A stretch of 22,570 bases of DNA, taken from assembly GCA_001780895.1 (NCBI GenBank), contig MFJJ01000005.1:1-22570 (forward strand), read 5' to 3'. The position numbers were made by a program, and so were the translations under genes. This document shows, one piece after another, positions 13,110 to 21,828 of the stretch. Each line of letters begins with the position of its first letter. Positions within the stretch are counted from its first letter, which is position 1. The notes under the pieces were generated by a model. That model did not search any database. It worked only from the letters and a program-made list of their open reading frames with translations, and was not told the origin of the DNA. This DNA comes from Candidatus Gottesmanbacteria bacterium RIFCSPHIGHO2_01_FULL_46_14 (GTDB taxonomy: Bacteria > Patescibacteriota > Microgenomatia > UBA10105 > UBA927).

Positions 13110-14177
13110 ATGCCGAAACCTCTACTGACCATCGTCATTCCCTGTCTTAATGAAAGGGATACCATTGCCCTTGTCATAAAAGACGCTCGGAAACACGCCC
13201 AAAAGTACTTTCCCGGTCAGTCCGAAGTCATTGTCGCTGATAACGGCAGCACTGATGGCACTAAGCAAATCTTGAAAAAAATCCGTTCCATCAAAGTTGT
13301 TCACGTCCCCATTCGGGGTTATGGCGCCGCCCTCCATTGGGGCATCTCCAAGGCGGCAGGCAAATATATTCTATTTGGCGACGCTGACTTAAGTTACCCA
13401 TTCTCTAATCTTGGGAAATTCAAATCCCTATTGAGCTTGAATCCCGATCTCATTCTTGGTTCCCGTTTGACCGGCCATATCCAAAAAGGTGCCATGCCTC
13501 CCCTGCATCGCTATCTGGGCACCCCCGTTTTGACCTGGATTATCCGTTTGCTTTATCACATTCCCACTACTGACTGCAACTCCGGTATGCGCCTGGTCAA
13601 AAAAGGGTTCTACCAGAAACTCAATATGCGTAATTCCGGCATGGAGTGGGCCAGCGAACTGCTTTTGAAAACCGCCCTGAAAAAAGGCAAGTATCTTGAA
13701 ACGCCCATTCGATTCCTCAAAGACCAGCGTCGCCATCCTCCCCACCTATCAACTTGGTCAGACGGCTGGCGCCACCTAAAATCCATCATCTTACTAAAGG
13801 CCTCTTCACTCTTTGTTTTCTTTTTTTTCTTTGTTTTTTTGGCCGCAATAGTCTACCCCATTAGCTACAGCCTGACCAGTTATTCAATTTTGCTGGCATG
13901 CGTCACATTTTTAAGTTATTTGGCGCTCCGTTTCTTGGAATTTGCCATTGAAAGAAAACACAATTCCGTTTCCACAATTCTTAATTCAAATCGTTTGGTC
14001 ATCTGGGTTGCCCAACTCTCTTTTGTCATCGGAGGCTCAATCCTTCTCATTCCCGATTCTCGGTTGGGTACTAAATTGTTACTAGTTTCCTTTAATGCCT
14101 TATTATTTATTTGGGTCTTCCTTATTGAAACTATCAAGACCCATTTAGTCAACCGTTTGCCTGATGCTGACGTATGA
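13110..14177 (+). CDS. GT2 glycosyltransferase with C-terminal membrane domain, DPM-like
   Basis: A 355-residue protein. Residues 1-225 are a GT2 domain: LLTIVIPCLNERDTIALVI, VADNGSTDGTKQIL, RGYGAALHWGISKAAGKY, the metal-binding FGDADLSYP, LILGSRLTG, CNSGMRLVKKGFYQ and RRHPPHLSTWSDGWRHLK. Four hydrophobic segments follow from about residue 232, ending near residue 345. A GT2 domain with four helices recalls dolichol-phosphate mannose synthase of the Pyrococcus type, which makes polyprenyl-phosphate sugars for GT-C enzymes. Two GT-C genes lie two and three genes downstream, so this is a good candidate for their donor synthase. It is the first gene of the second plus-strand operon. It overlaps the FkbM gene by 4 bp. 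A T-rich run near 13810-13840 encodes a phenylalanine-rich helix without breaking the frame. Confidence 0.88.
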   Translation: MPKPLLTIVIPCLNERDTIALVIKDARKHAQKYFPGQSEVIVADNGSTDGTKQILKKIRSIKVVHVPIRGYGAALHWGISKAAGKYILFGDADLSYPFSNLGKFKSLLSLNPDLILGSRLTGHIQKGAMPPLHRYLGTPVLTWIIRLLYHIPTTDCNSGMRLVKKGFYQKLNMRNSGMEWASELLLKTALKKGKYLETPIRFLKDQRRHPPHLSTWSDGWRHLKSIILLKASSLFVFFFFFVFLAAIVYPISYSLTSYSILLACVTFLSYLALRFLEFAIERKHNSVSTILNSNRLVIWVAQLSFVIGGSILLIPDSRLGTKLLLVSFNALLFIWVFLIETIKTHLVNRLPDADV

Positions 14178-14950
14178 AAACAATACCGCGGACTCTTAAC
14201 TATTACCAACAAATTTTTTACCTCGCTGACTGTGTTGCCAACTGGCCACTGATTGTTTTATCCCGCTTTTTTCCCTTTATAAATTATCGACTCCGTCTCA
14301 AGACTGGTCCCGTTTTCGAAATCAACCATTTCTTAAGCGCCCTGACCATCAAAGAGGTTTTCTACGATGACGATTATCGACCAAAGACTAAGAACGCCAA
14401 AACCATCATTGACATTGGCGCCAACATTGGAACCTGTACAGTATATATGTCGAGGCTTTTTCCGAAGGCAAAGATATATTCTCTCGAGCCCGATCCAAAA
14501 ACTTTCCAGCTTCTCAAAACCAACAAAGAGCTCAATCACTGTACCAATGTCACCCTGATTAACCAAGCCGTTAGCAACAACAGCGGTTCAACCACCTTCT
14601 ATTCTTGTCAAGCAAACGGCCTCTCCTCTCTTAGTAAGACCCGCCTGCCTTATCAAGTCACCAAAACTCGGGTTCAATTAACCACTATTCCTGATCTCAT
14701 GAAACAGCACCGGCTTGAGCAAGTCGATATCCTTAAAATTGACGCTGAAGGGGCGGAATTCGATATCTTACTCCAAACTCCTCGATTTCCATATCCATCA
14801 ATCAAAGAAGTTATTCTCGAATATCACGATGCTCTCACCTCGCACCGTCATGAGGAAATTGTCACCAGGCTCCACCAGGCTGGCTATAAGTTAATTACCC
14901 GACCCCATCCTCTTGAAGACAATATTGGTATTATTCATGCTTATCGATGA
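14174..14950 (+). CDS. FkbM family methyltransferase
   Basis: A 258-residue enzyme. The SAM-binding motif IIDIGANIGTCTVYMSRLF spans about residues 78-96 (Asp80 to Gly86), followed by IYSLEPDPKTFQLLKTN, INQAVSNNSGSTTFY and the catalytic-side KIDAEGAEFDILL. These are the landmarks of the FkbM (Methyltransf_21) family, which O-methylates hydroxyls of polyketides and sugars and is frequent in surface-glycan clusters. An 80-residue N-terminal part with hydrophobic stretches (ADCVANWPLIVLSRFFPFI) may associate with membranes. It shares 4-bp ATGA overlaps with both neighbours. Methylation of the glycan built here is inferred. Confidence 0.88.
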   Translation: MKTIPRTLNYYQQIFYLADCVANWPLIVLSRFFPFINYRLRLKTGPVFEINHFLSALTIKEVFYDDDYRPKTKNAKTIIDIGANIGTCTVYMSRLFPKAKIYSLEPDPKTFQLLKTNKELNHCTNVTLINQAVSNNSGSTTFYSCQANGLSSLSKTRLPYQVTKTRVQLTTIPDLMKQHRLEQVDILKIDAEGAEFDILLQTPRFPYPSIKEVILEYHDALTSHRHEEIVTRLHQAGYKLITRPHPLEDNIGIIHAYR

Positions 14951-16854
14951 GCGAATTACTTAGGCTTTCTGATTTCTACTGGCCTCTCAACCCACCGATC
15001 CTATTAATTTCCCTGGCCCTTTTCGTTTTTTTTGATGCCCTGGGAACTTTTATCAAACGTTTTATCGTTAAATCATCCCGCAAGGATCAAACCAGAATTA
15101 TCAACTGGCTAATCGGTTTTGGCTTCTTCATTTTTATTTGGTTTATCTTGCGCTTCTTTATTCCTCCGCGCCAAACCCACGCTTTGGTTAGCCTAATTAT
15201 CCTAGCTGTCATCTCTCTGCCGTCATATCTTCGAAACCGGGAACTACCGAGGCTCTTCTCGACCATCTGGCAATTAAAGGTTCCCCTATTAGCCATTGCC
15301 CCATTTCTACCGGCGGTCTTTGTCAAGGCCTCACTGCCTCCATACTACGCCGATGAAATGGCCTACCAATTTATCCCGCCGTATTTCCTCAAGTTAATTG
15401 ATGTCTGGCGTTTCGACGGGGGGTTATATAGCAACGTTCCAATGCTCTTTAATACCTTCTTTAATCTGGCTTTCGCCCTAACAAAAACTTATTCCATAGT
15501 TCGCCTATTTCATTTTTCAATTCTGGTTACCGCCATGATCTTTGCTTACCAAAAACTGAAAGCTCATTTTGGTTGGTTGGTTGGCTTTCTCTTTGTTTTT
15601 ACTTTCTTTAGCTTGCCCACCGATACTATTCTGACCGCCACCCTAGGCTATGTCGATGTTGCCACCTATTCCTTTGTCCTAATCGGCTTCATCAACCTAA
15701 TGGATTTCTTTTTTACCAAAAAAGTCCAAGCCCTCTACCTCTCGGCGATTTTTTGGGGCATGGCTCTGGGTACTAAATACACCGCCGTCACGGTTTTTGT
15801 CACCCTTTCGACTTCATTTTTAACCCTTGTTTTACTAAGACATAAGCTCGTATTTAAAAAACTAATCAAGCCCAAAACTCTAATCACCACAGTATTGTTA
15901 CTCACCTTATTTGGCGGCTACTGGTATTTAAAAAATCTGGTCGCCTACGGCAATCCCATTTATCCGTTTTTACTACCATGTTTGCGTTATGCCCAATATT
16001 GCCAGACCCAGGCGGTCAACTTTTTTGTCTGGACGACGCCGATTACCCTCCGTAATCTGCCGTCGATAATCAAGGAGCTTTTACCGGGCAACGTCTTCTT
16101 ACAAGTCGCTCTTCTTACTGCTCCCGTGCTAGCCTTCGTAAATAAAAACCCCAAAACGAGATCTGCCTCCGCCGTCCTCACCCTCACCATTGTCTTGGAA
16201 TTTTTCCTTCTCAAGCAATTTTCTGGCTTCTATCTTCGCTATCAGCAACACCTCCAACTTCTGATGCTCTTGTTAATTTGCGTCCAATTGGCCAATCAAT
16301 ACCGTTCGATACTATTGAATCTAGTCGCCAAGTGTTTTTATCTCTTACTCTTCTATGTTGTTCTGGCCAGCTTTGTCTTAACCATCAAAAATACCAACTC
16401 CCTCAAGTTCGTAAACTGGACCGAAATTAACTTCGCTCTGGGTAAGATTGATATTTACGGCTGGGTCGAGCAAAAGTTTCCCAGGGTTAAAGCGGGGATT
16501 GACTGGTGTGAAAACCCACCCTCCGGTCAACCCACGGCCCTGACGCGCTTCGACCCGGATATGATCTGGTATGAATACGATGGTTTTATGCGGTCATTTA
16601 TGACCAATTGTTACTTTGAAAACGCCCCGCTTGAGGGCTTACCCATCGACCTGGTCCTAACTACCGCCCGGGAAAAAAAGCTCAAGTTCTGGACCATCAC
16701 CCCCAATCACTGCTTACCTCGGGCCGAAGTAAAGAAGCACCTTGATTACGAAGGCGACCACCAACTTTACCTTCGCCAACTAAACAATATTGTCATTTGC
16801 AACTCGAAAGAAGTCCAGCCAAACCTCTACTATTTTGACTATGCCGCTCTCTGA
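14947..16854 (+). CDS. GT-C-like membrane glycosyltransferase, tandem paralog 1
   Basis: A 635-residue protein with about a dozen membrane segments. SLPPYYADEMAYQF (Asp136-Glu137) is the acidic first-loop motif, later GMALGTKYTAVTVF and YWYLKNLVAYGNPIYPF, both typical of PMT_2-like GT-C enzymes. The last 120 residues are a soluble domain: CENPPSGQ with Cys521, DPDMIWYEYDGFMRSF, TNCYFENAPLEG, NHCLPR and VICNSKEVQPNLYYFDY. All four cysteines of this domain recur in the next gene's product. The two proteins share most of their length and read as a tandem duplication. Sugar from a polyprenyl carrier would be transferred outside the membrane; donor and acceptor unknown. It overlaps the FkbM gene by 4 bp. 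Confidence 0.72.
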   Translation: MSELLRLSDFYWPLNPPILLISLALFVFFDALGTFIKRFIVKSSRKDQTRIINWLIGFGFFIFIWFILRFFIPPRQTHALVSLIILAVISLPSYLRNRELPRLFSTIWQLKVPLLAIAPFLPAVFVKASLPPYYADEMAYQFIPPYFLKLIDVWRFDGGLYSNVPMLFNTFFNLAFALTKTYSIVRLFHFSILVTAMIFAYQKLKAHFGWLVGFLFVFTFFSLPTDTILTATLGYVDVATYSFVLIGFINLMDFFFTKKVQALYLSAIFWGMALGTKYTAVTVFVTLSTSFLTLVLLRHKLVFKKLIKPKTLITTVLLLTLFGGYWYLKNLVAYGNPIYPFLLPCLRYAQYCQTQAVNFFVWTTPITLRNLPSIIKELLPGNVFLQVALLTAPVLAFVNKNPKTRSASAVLTLTIVLEFFLLKQFSGFYLRYQQHLQLLMLLLICVQLANQYRSILLNLVAKCFYLLLFYVVLASFVLTIKNTNSLKFVNWTEINFALGKIDIYGWVEQKFPRVKAGIDWCENPPSGQPTALTRFDPDMIWYEYDGFMRSFMTNCYFENAPLEGLPIDLVLTTAREKKLKFWTITPNHCLPRAEVKKHLDYEGDHQLYLRQLNNIVICNSKEVQPNLYYFDYAAL

Positions 16855-18700
16855 GTACTTTCAACCACTTAACCCCGCGACGATCAGTCTTTTTTTTCTA
16901 ATCTTTTTCTCCTTTGACCTCTGGGGCACATTTATCAAATCCCTCTTTTCCAAACGCCAACTTGACTCTAGTAGGATCATCAACTGGCTAATTGGATTGG
17001 GCTTTTTTAGCCTCCTCTGGTTTTTGCTTCGCTTTTTTCTGCCACCCAGCCAGCTTCGCATCGCCCTTACTATTCTAGTCCTCGACCTAATCACTCTGCC
17101 CCATTACCTTCGGGCGGGTGAACTGAAAAAATTAGCTGTCGCCTGGTGGCCGCTAAAATTTCCCCTTTTGGTTATTGCCCCATTTTTACCAGCCGTCTTC
17201 ATTAAAGCCTCACTGCCTCCGTACTACTCCGACGAAATGGCTTATCACTTTATCTCTCCCGCCCAGCTCGCCCATTTGACCACCTGGCGTTTCGACGGCA
17301 ACTTTTATCAAAGCCTACCTCAAGTCTTCGATCTGTTTTTCGTCTTAACCTTCGCTTTAACCAAAACTTATTCGGTAGTTAGACTAACTCACTTCGCCAT
17401 ATTGACCACTGCCATGATGTTTGCCTTTACCTCCCTCAAGCGGTTATTTGGCCGACCTCCAGCCTACCTTTTTGTTTTTGCCTTCTTCAGCCTCCCCCAA
17501 GCGGTGGTTCAAGCCGCCACCATTGGTTTTGTTGACGTTGCCACCTATTCCTTCATGCTCATCGGCCTACTGCTTCTAATAGAGTTCGTTATAAGCCCAT
17601 CCCAGTCTTTACTATCATTTTCCGCCATATTTTGGGGACTGGCTTTAGGAACCAAATATACCTCTTTAAGTGCGGCAGCCGCTATTTTTCCAGCCGCCGC
17701 GTTTATGATTTTCCCCAAAATTAAACCGCGCAATCTAGTCCTGCCGTTTCTTATGGTCATCGCTTTTGGCGGCTACTGGTATCTAAAAAACCTAATTGCC
17801 TACGGTAACCCACTTTATCCCATGTTCGGTGGTCAAACTGCCATTAACTTCACCGGCAACTGGACCACCCCAATTGACCTCGCCCACCTTCGGCCGATAA
17901 TGGAAGGCCTTTTTCCGGCCAATAATTTTCTTCAGATCCTAGTCCTAACCACCCCAATATTTTTCTATCTTAACCGATCCACCAAGGTTAGAACTGTTTC
18001 CTTATTTTTAATATCCACGGTTGTTATCGAATTAGTCATCCTCAAATATTTTTCTGGTTTTTACACCCGCTATCACCAGCACCTTCAGCTGTGGTTATTG
18101 CTCCTTCTTTCTCTCCAATTGGCCAATCAATACCGCCACCGTTGGCAACAACTAATATCTAATTCGGTTTTTATCGTTTTAGCCGCGTTCTTGGTAAGTA
18201 GTTACCTGTACTCCCTCAAATTAACCTATCAACCCGGTTTTCTGACTCGCCAGGAAATTAATTATGCTACCGGTAAGCTTGATATCTATGGTTGGGTCAA
18301 GGCCGAACTCCCCCGGGTTTCTGACATTATTCGTTGGTGTGAAAACCCTCCCGGCGGTCAAGTCTCGATCTTCTTTGTTGATCCGGACATGATTTGGTAT
18401 GAAAAAGAGGGTTTTATGCGGTCGTTTCTAACCAACTGCTATTTAGAAAAGGATATTCCCCTCGAAGGCGTGCCGGTCGGGGACTTGCTGACTCAAGCCG
18501 CCCTTCAAAAACTAAAATTTATCACCCCTAGTATCAACCAATGTCTACCCGATAGCCAGATCGGTTCCAAACGGGCAATCAAAGATGATTTAGATGATCG
18601 GACCATGTATCTCCGTCACCTAAGCAACAAACTTCTCTGCCATTCACAGGAAATCATTCCTCATTTATACTACTTTAACTATGAAGTTCTTAATCCTTGA
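16841..18700 (+). CDS. GT-C-like membrane glycosyltransferase, tandem paralog 2
   Basis: A 619-residue paralog of the preceding protein. The acidic loop is PPYYSDEMAYHF (Asp131-Glu132); GLALGTKYTSLS and YWYLKNLIAYGNPLYP are retained. In the C-terminal domain CENPPGGQ (Cys500), DPDMIWYEKEGFMRSF, TNCYLEKDIPLEG, NQCLPDS and LLCHSQEI match the sister protein. Low similarity in between, with different loop lengths, suggests an old duplication and divergent acceptor use. The frame is open upstream to 16790, but the paralog begins MSELL...YWPLNPP and this one MPLSEYFQPLNPA, so ATG 16841 is chosen; it lies 14 bp inside the previous gene. Its 3' end overlaps the next gene by 20 bp. Confidence 0.72.
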   Translation: MPLSEYFQPLNPATISLFFLIFFSFDLWGTFIKSLFSKRQLDSSRIINWLIGLGFFSLLWFLLRFFLPPSQLRIALTILVLDLITLPHYLRAGELKKLAVAWWPLKFPLLVIAPFLPAVFIKASLPPYYSDEMAYHFISPAQLAHLTTWRFDGNFYQSLPQVFDLFFVLTFALTKTYSVVRLTHFAILTTAMMFAFTSLKRLFGRPPAYLFVFAFFSLPQAVVQAATIGFVDVATYSFMLIGLLLLIEFVISPSQSLLSFSAIFWGLALGTKYTSLSAAAAIFPAAAFMIFPKIKPRNLVLPFLMVIAFGGYWYLKNLIAYGNPLYPMFGGQTAINFTGNWTTPIDLAHLRPIMEGLFPANNFLQILVLTTPIFFYLNRSTKVRTVSLFLISTVVIELVILKYFSGFYTRYHQHLQLWLLLLLSLQLANQYRHRWQQLISNSVFIVLAAFLVSSYLYSLKLTYQPGFLTRQEINYATGKLDIYGWVKAELPRVSDIIRWCENPPGGQVSIFFVDPDMIWYEKEGFMRSFLTNCYLEKDIPLEGVPVGDLLTQAALQKLKFITPSINQCLPDSQIGSKRAIKDDLDDRTMYLRHLSNKLLCHSQEIIPHLYYFNYEVLNP

Positions 18701-19802
18701 CCCCTACTATCCTGCCTTTTTGAAATCCTTCTATCAGGAAAATCCGAAGGCAAAAGATCTGCCCTATCATCAGCAGCAAAAACGGATGATGCGGGACTTG
18801 TTCGGTACCGCCGATTTCTACTCCAAGGCCCTGACCGGATTAGGGCACCAGGCCCATGACATTACCATAAATAATCAGTTCTTACAGCAGCGCTGGCTTG
18901 ACGAAAATACCAACATTGTGATGTCTCTGAAAGAAAAAATTCAGGATGCCGTCATCTCCCGTTTCCCGATTATTTCCGGAAAAATTGCTCAGAATCGGGA
19001 GCTCAAAGTATTGGAAAGACAAATCAATCACTTCAAACCAGATATTCTTTATAGTCACAACCTAGGCTACATCGACCCCGACTTTCTTCAACGCATGAAA
19101 CCAAAGGTTAAACTCATTGTTGGTCAGATCGCTTGCCCACTTCCCTTTTGGCGTAACTTTGACCCCTACGACTTGATTATTACCTCCTTCCCCCATTATT
19201 TACCTAAGCTAAAACGTCAGGGTATCAAGACCGAGTACCTGCCTCTCTGCTTTGAGGCGTCAGTTTTAGACAAGCTCCCCAGGCAAAAACGGGTTTACGA
19301 CGTTACCTTTATCGGTGGCATTAGTCGCGCTCACAAAAAAGGTTACCGTCTCCTCAACCAATTGGCCGAAAAAGTCAAGTTTGATATCTGGGGATATGGT
19401 AAGGACGACCTCGACCCCAAGAGTAAACTGTACCAATATCATCATGGTGAAGCCTGGGGCAAGGACATGTACCGACTCATGCTCCAAAGTAAAATCACCC
19501 TTAATCGACACATCGACGTCGCCGAAAACAACGCCAACAACATGCGCCTTTACGAAGCCACAGGCTGCGGTGCTATGCTCTTAACCGACCAGAAAGACAA
19601 TCTCGGTGAATTATTTGTTCCCGGTAAGGAAGTCGTCACCTACAAGAACCTCAATGAGATCGTGAGCAAAATAAAATACTATCTTACCCATGAATCAGAG
19701 AGGAGTGAAATAGCCAAAAACGGTCAAAAGCGCACCCTCAAAGACCACACCTACGAAGTTAGAATGGCCCAGCTGATAAACATTATAAAAAAGTATCTCT
19801 AA
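18681..19802 (+). CDS. CgeB-like glycosyltransferase
   Basis: A 373-residue GT-B type enzyme. The N-terminal half (FKPDILYSHNLGYIDPDFL, LIVGQIACPLPFW) is the acceptor-side Rossmann-like domain. The C-terminal half has DVTFIGGISRAHKKGYRLL, a KFDIWGYG strand and NNANNMRLYEATGCGAMLLT with DNLGELFVPGKEVVTY. That last segment is the sugar-nucleotide-binding signature of CgeB/Glyco_trans_1_2 proteins, found in spore-coat and surface-glycan clusters. The start ATG lies 20 bp inside the GT-C paralog 2 gene. Acting in the cytoplasm it would extend the lipid-linked glycan; specificity cannot be told. Confidence 0.85.
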   Translation: MKFLILDPYYPAFLKSFYQENPKAKDLPYHQQQKRMMRDLFGTADFYSKALTGLGHQAHDITINNQFLQQRWLDENTNIVMSLKEKIQDAVISRFPIISGKIAQNRELKVLERQINHFKPDILYSHNLGYIDPDFLQRMKPKVKLIVGQIACPLPFWRNFDPYDLIITSFPHYLPKLKRQGIKTEYLPLCFEASVLDKLPRQKRVYDVTFIGGISRAHKKGYRLLNQLAEKVKFDIWGYGKDDLDPKSKLYQYHHGEAWGKDMYRLMLQSKITLNRHIDVAENNANNMRLYEATGCGAMLLTDQKDNLGELFVPGKEVVTYKNLNEIVSKIKYYLTHESERSEIAKNGQKRTLKDHTYEVRMAQLINIIKKYL

Positions 19803-20572
19803 TGCCCGTATTTCAAGCTTATTCTCAATTTTACGACCGTCTCTACGAAAAAAAAGATTATCCCGCCGAAGTAGAGTTTATCCGTTCGGTTATCAAAAAA
19901 ATGTCCCCGATACCAGTCAAGAACATTCTTAGTCTCGGTTGCGGCACTTGCAGTCACGACATTCTACTGGCCAAAAATGGCTATCACGTTACTAGTCTGG
20001 ATCAGTCAACCACTATGCTATCGAACGCCCAAAAAAAAATTAAGTCCGCTCGTCTCCAAAAAAAGATCACTCTTCATCATGCTGACGTCCGTCGTTTTTC
20101 CCTAAATAAAAAGTACGACTTCGCCATGGCCATGTTTAACGTCATTGGCTATCAGGTCACCAACTCCGATCTTACTGCCATGCTCCAAAATGTCAGTAAC
20201 CACCTAAAGCCAGGCGGCCTATTCCTTTTTGATTGTTGGTATGCCCCCGCTGTTATTGCCGACCCACCCACCGACCGGATTAAGGAAATAAAGGCTGGAA
20301 AATCTCGCATTATCCGTCTGACTCAGTCATCCCTACTTCATCGAAAAAATCAGATCCAAATCAAGTTTCATGTTTTTTCCTTGACTGGTAACAAAAAAAC
20401 GGCCGAGTCGGAAGAGATCCACCATATGCGCTATTTGTCCTTACCGGAAATTGATGGCCACCTGGAAGCCAATAATTTACACCTCCTCAAAGCCTGTCCC
20501 TTCCTTAAGCTGGAGGCCGAGGTCTCCGATTCGGAATGGGATATGTTCATCGTTGCTGCAAAGAAAAAATGA
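19802..20572 (+). CDS. Class I SAM-dependent methyltransferase
   Basis: A 256-residue Methyltransf_25-like enzyme. It opens with YSQFYDRLYEKKDYPAEVEF, a typical start of small sugar or lipid methyltransferases. Motif I is ILSLGCGTCSHDILLA (residues 42-57): the usual acidic residue before the glycines is Ser44 and the third glycine is Cys50, a somewhat unusual variant. TSLDQSTTMLSNAQ (motif II, acidic), HHADVRRF and FAMAMFNVIGY follow, with HLKPGGLFLFDCWYAP. The stop of the CgeB gene and this ATG share one base (TAATG). Its role in glycan methylation is inferred from context. Confidence 0.83.
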   Translation: MPVFQAYSQFYDRLYEKKDYPAEVEFIRSVIKKMSPIPVKNILSLGCGTCSHDILLAKNGYHVTSLDQSTTMLSNAQKKIKSARLQKKITLHHADVRRFSLNKKYDFAMAMFNVIGYQVTNSDLTAMLQNVSNHLKPGGLFLFDCWYAPAVIADPPTDRIKEIKAGKSRIIRLTQSSLLHRKNQIQIKFHVFSLTGNKKTAESEEIHHMRYLSLPEIDGHLEANNLHLLKACPFLKLEAEVSDSEWDMFIVAAKKK

Positions 20573-21828
20573 GAATCGGCATCTATTTCACCCCCACTGG
20601 AGATCAGGGTGGCGTCTACACTTACTCGGTTGCTATTCTGGAGGCCTTGGCCCATATCCCTGGTCACCAGTACGTTATCATCAGCACCTCGGCCGACGTC
20701 CCCGCCAAATTTCTTCATCACAGAAACTTTACCCTGGTCGATCTCTATTCTCGAACCAGAGAAATTTCCCTCAAAACCCGCGACTTAATTTCATATACCC
20801 TAGCCCGAGTTGCCCCCTGGCTTACTCAGCTCCTTTATCGCTTTCGTCTTTATCATCTCCTGACCCCCATCTATCGTTTAACTATGACCGCCCAAATAAA
20901 AGCCGTTGAGGAACAGAATCTGGACCTAATCTTTTACCCCACCTCGTCAAATCTATCCTTCTTGGCGGCCACTCCTGCCGTTGTCACCGTCCATGATCTC
21001 CAGCACCGTCTCAACCCCCAATTTCCGGAAGTGTCCGCCGGCGGCCGTTGGGAACACCGAGAATATGGCTTTACCAACATCAATGACCAGGCTTTTCGCG
21101 TCTTGGTCGACTCGAAAATCGGTAAAGAGGACTGGCTTAACTTCTATCCAACCGATCCGGATCGCGTCGTTTCCTTACCCTATCTACCACCGAGCGACTT
21201 ACAGACTAAAATTAGCCCCAAAGTTTTAAAGCAAACTGTCCACGACTTGAAACTGCCTTCCCGCTTTATCTACTACCCAGCCAAATTCTGGCCACACAAG
21301 AACCATCTTAATTTACTCAAAAGCCTAGTCTTGCTGAAGAAAAAAGGTAAAAAAATTCACCTCGTTCTCACTGGGTCCAAAGACGCTGATTTCAGTAGTT
21401 TCCCAGCGGCGGACAGCTATGCTATAAAAAACAAAATCAGCGATCAGGTTCACTACTTAGGTTTTGTCACTAAGCCACAGCTCTCCGCTCTCTATAAGTT
21501 AGCCACCGCCTTGATTATGCCCACCTATTTTGGACCAACCAATATCCCAGTCCTTGAGGCCTGGGTTATGGGAACATCGGTCATCACCTCCGACATCAGA
21601 GGCTGTCGTGATCAGTTAGGTAACGCCGGTTTATTGGCTAACCCTGATAAACCAAAAGAAATCGCTTCCGCTATCGCCAAAATATATTCTCGAGCCAGTC
21701 TTCGGACAAAACTTATTTCCAACGGCCACCGCCGCGTAAAACTCTGGACTCAGGCAGGCTTTACTGATAGGATAGGGGCAATCATTAAGGATTTTGTAAA
21801 AGCGAGCCGTGACCATCGAAACAGTTGA
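20569..21828 (+). CDS. GT4-type glycosyltransferase (GT-B fold)
   Basis: A 419-residue enzyme. The N-terminal GGVYTYSVAILEAL glycine loop and VVTVHDLQHRLNPQFPE are acceptor-domain marks. FIYYPAKFWPHKNHLNLLKS opens the donor domain, with HLVLTGSKDADF and VHYLGFVTKPQLSALYKLA. The donor-site segment is YFGPTNIPVLEAWVMGTSVI: the second glutamate of the usual EX7E motif is kept, but the first is replaced by glycine. This alternative form is seen in a subset of GT4 enzymes. The frame is open upstream to 20536; I chose the ATG in the ATGA overlap with the methyltransferase. It overlaps the cupin gene by 20 bp. Confidence 0.88.
   Translation: MRIGIYFTPTGDQGGVYTYSVAILEALAHIPGHQYVIISTSADVPAKFLHHRNFTLVDLYSRTREISLKTRDLISYTLARVAPWLTQLLYRFRLYHLLTPIYRLTMTAQIKAVEEQNLDLIFYPTSSNLSFLAATPAVVTVHDLQHRLNPQFPEVSAGGRWEHREYGFTNINDQAFRVLVDSKIGKEDWLNFYPTDPDRVVSLPYLPPSDLQTKISPKVLKQTVHDLKLPSRFIYYPAKFWPHKNHLNLLKSLVLLKKKGKKIHLVLTGSKDADFSSFPAADSYAIKNKISDQVHYLGFVTKPQLSALYKLATALIMPTYFGPTNIPVLEAWVMGTSVITSDIRGCRDQLGNAGLLANPDKPKEIASAIAKIYSRASLRTKLISNGHRRVKLWTQAGFTDRIGAIIKDFVKASRDHRNS

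Noticed and set aside
13049..13177. Longer N-terminus of the radical SAM protein starting at 13177.
   Set aside because: The extra 43 residues have no family similarity, would cross the divergent promoter region and would overlap the next gene on the other strand.
13808..13842. T-rich run that could be a slippage or frameshift site in the GT2 gene.
   Set aside because: The frame continues through three further membrane helices to a normal stop, so it simply encodes a phenylalanine-rich helix.
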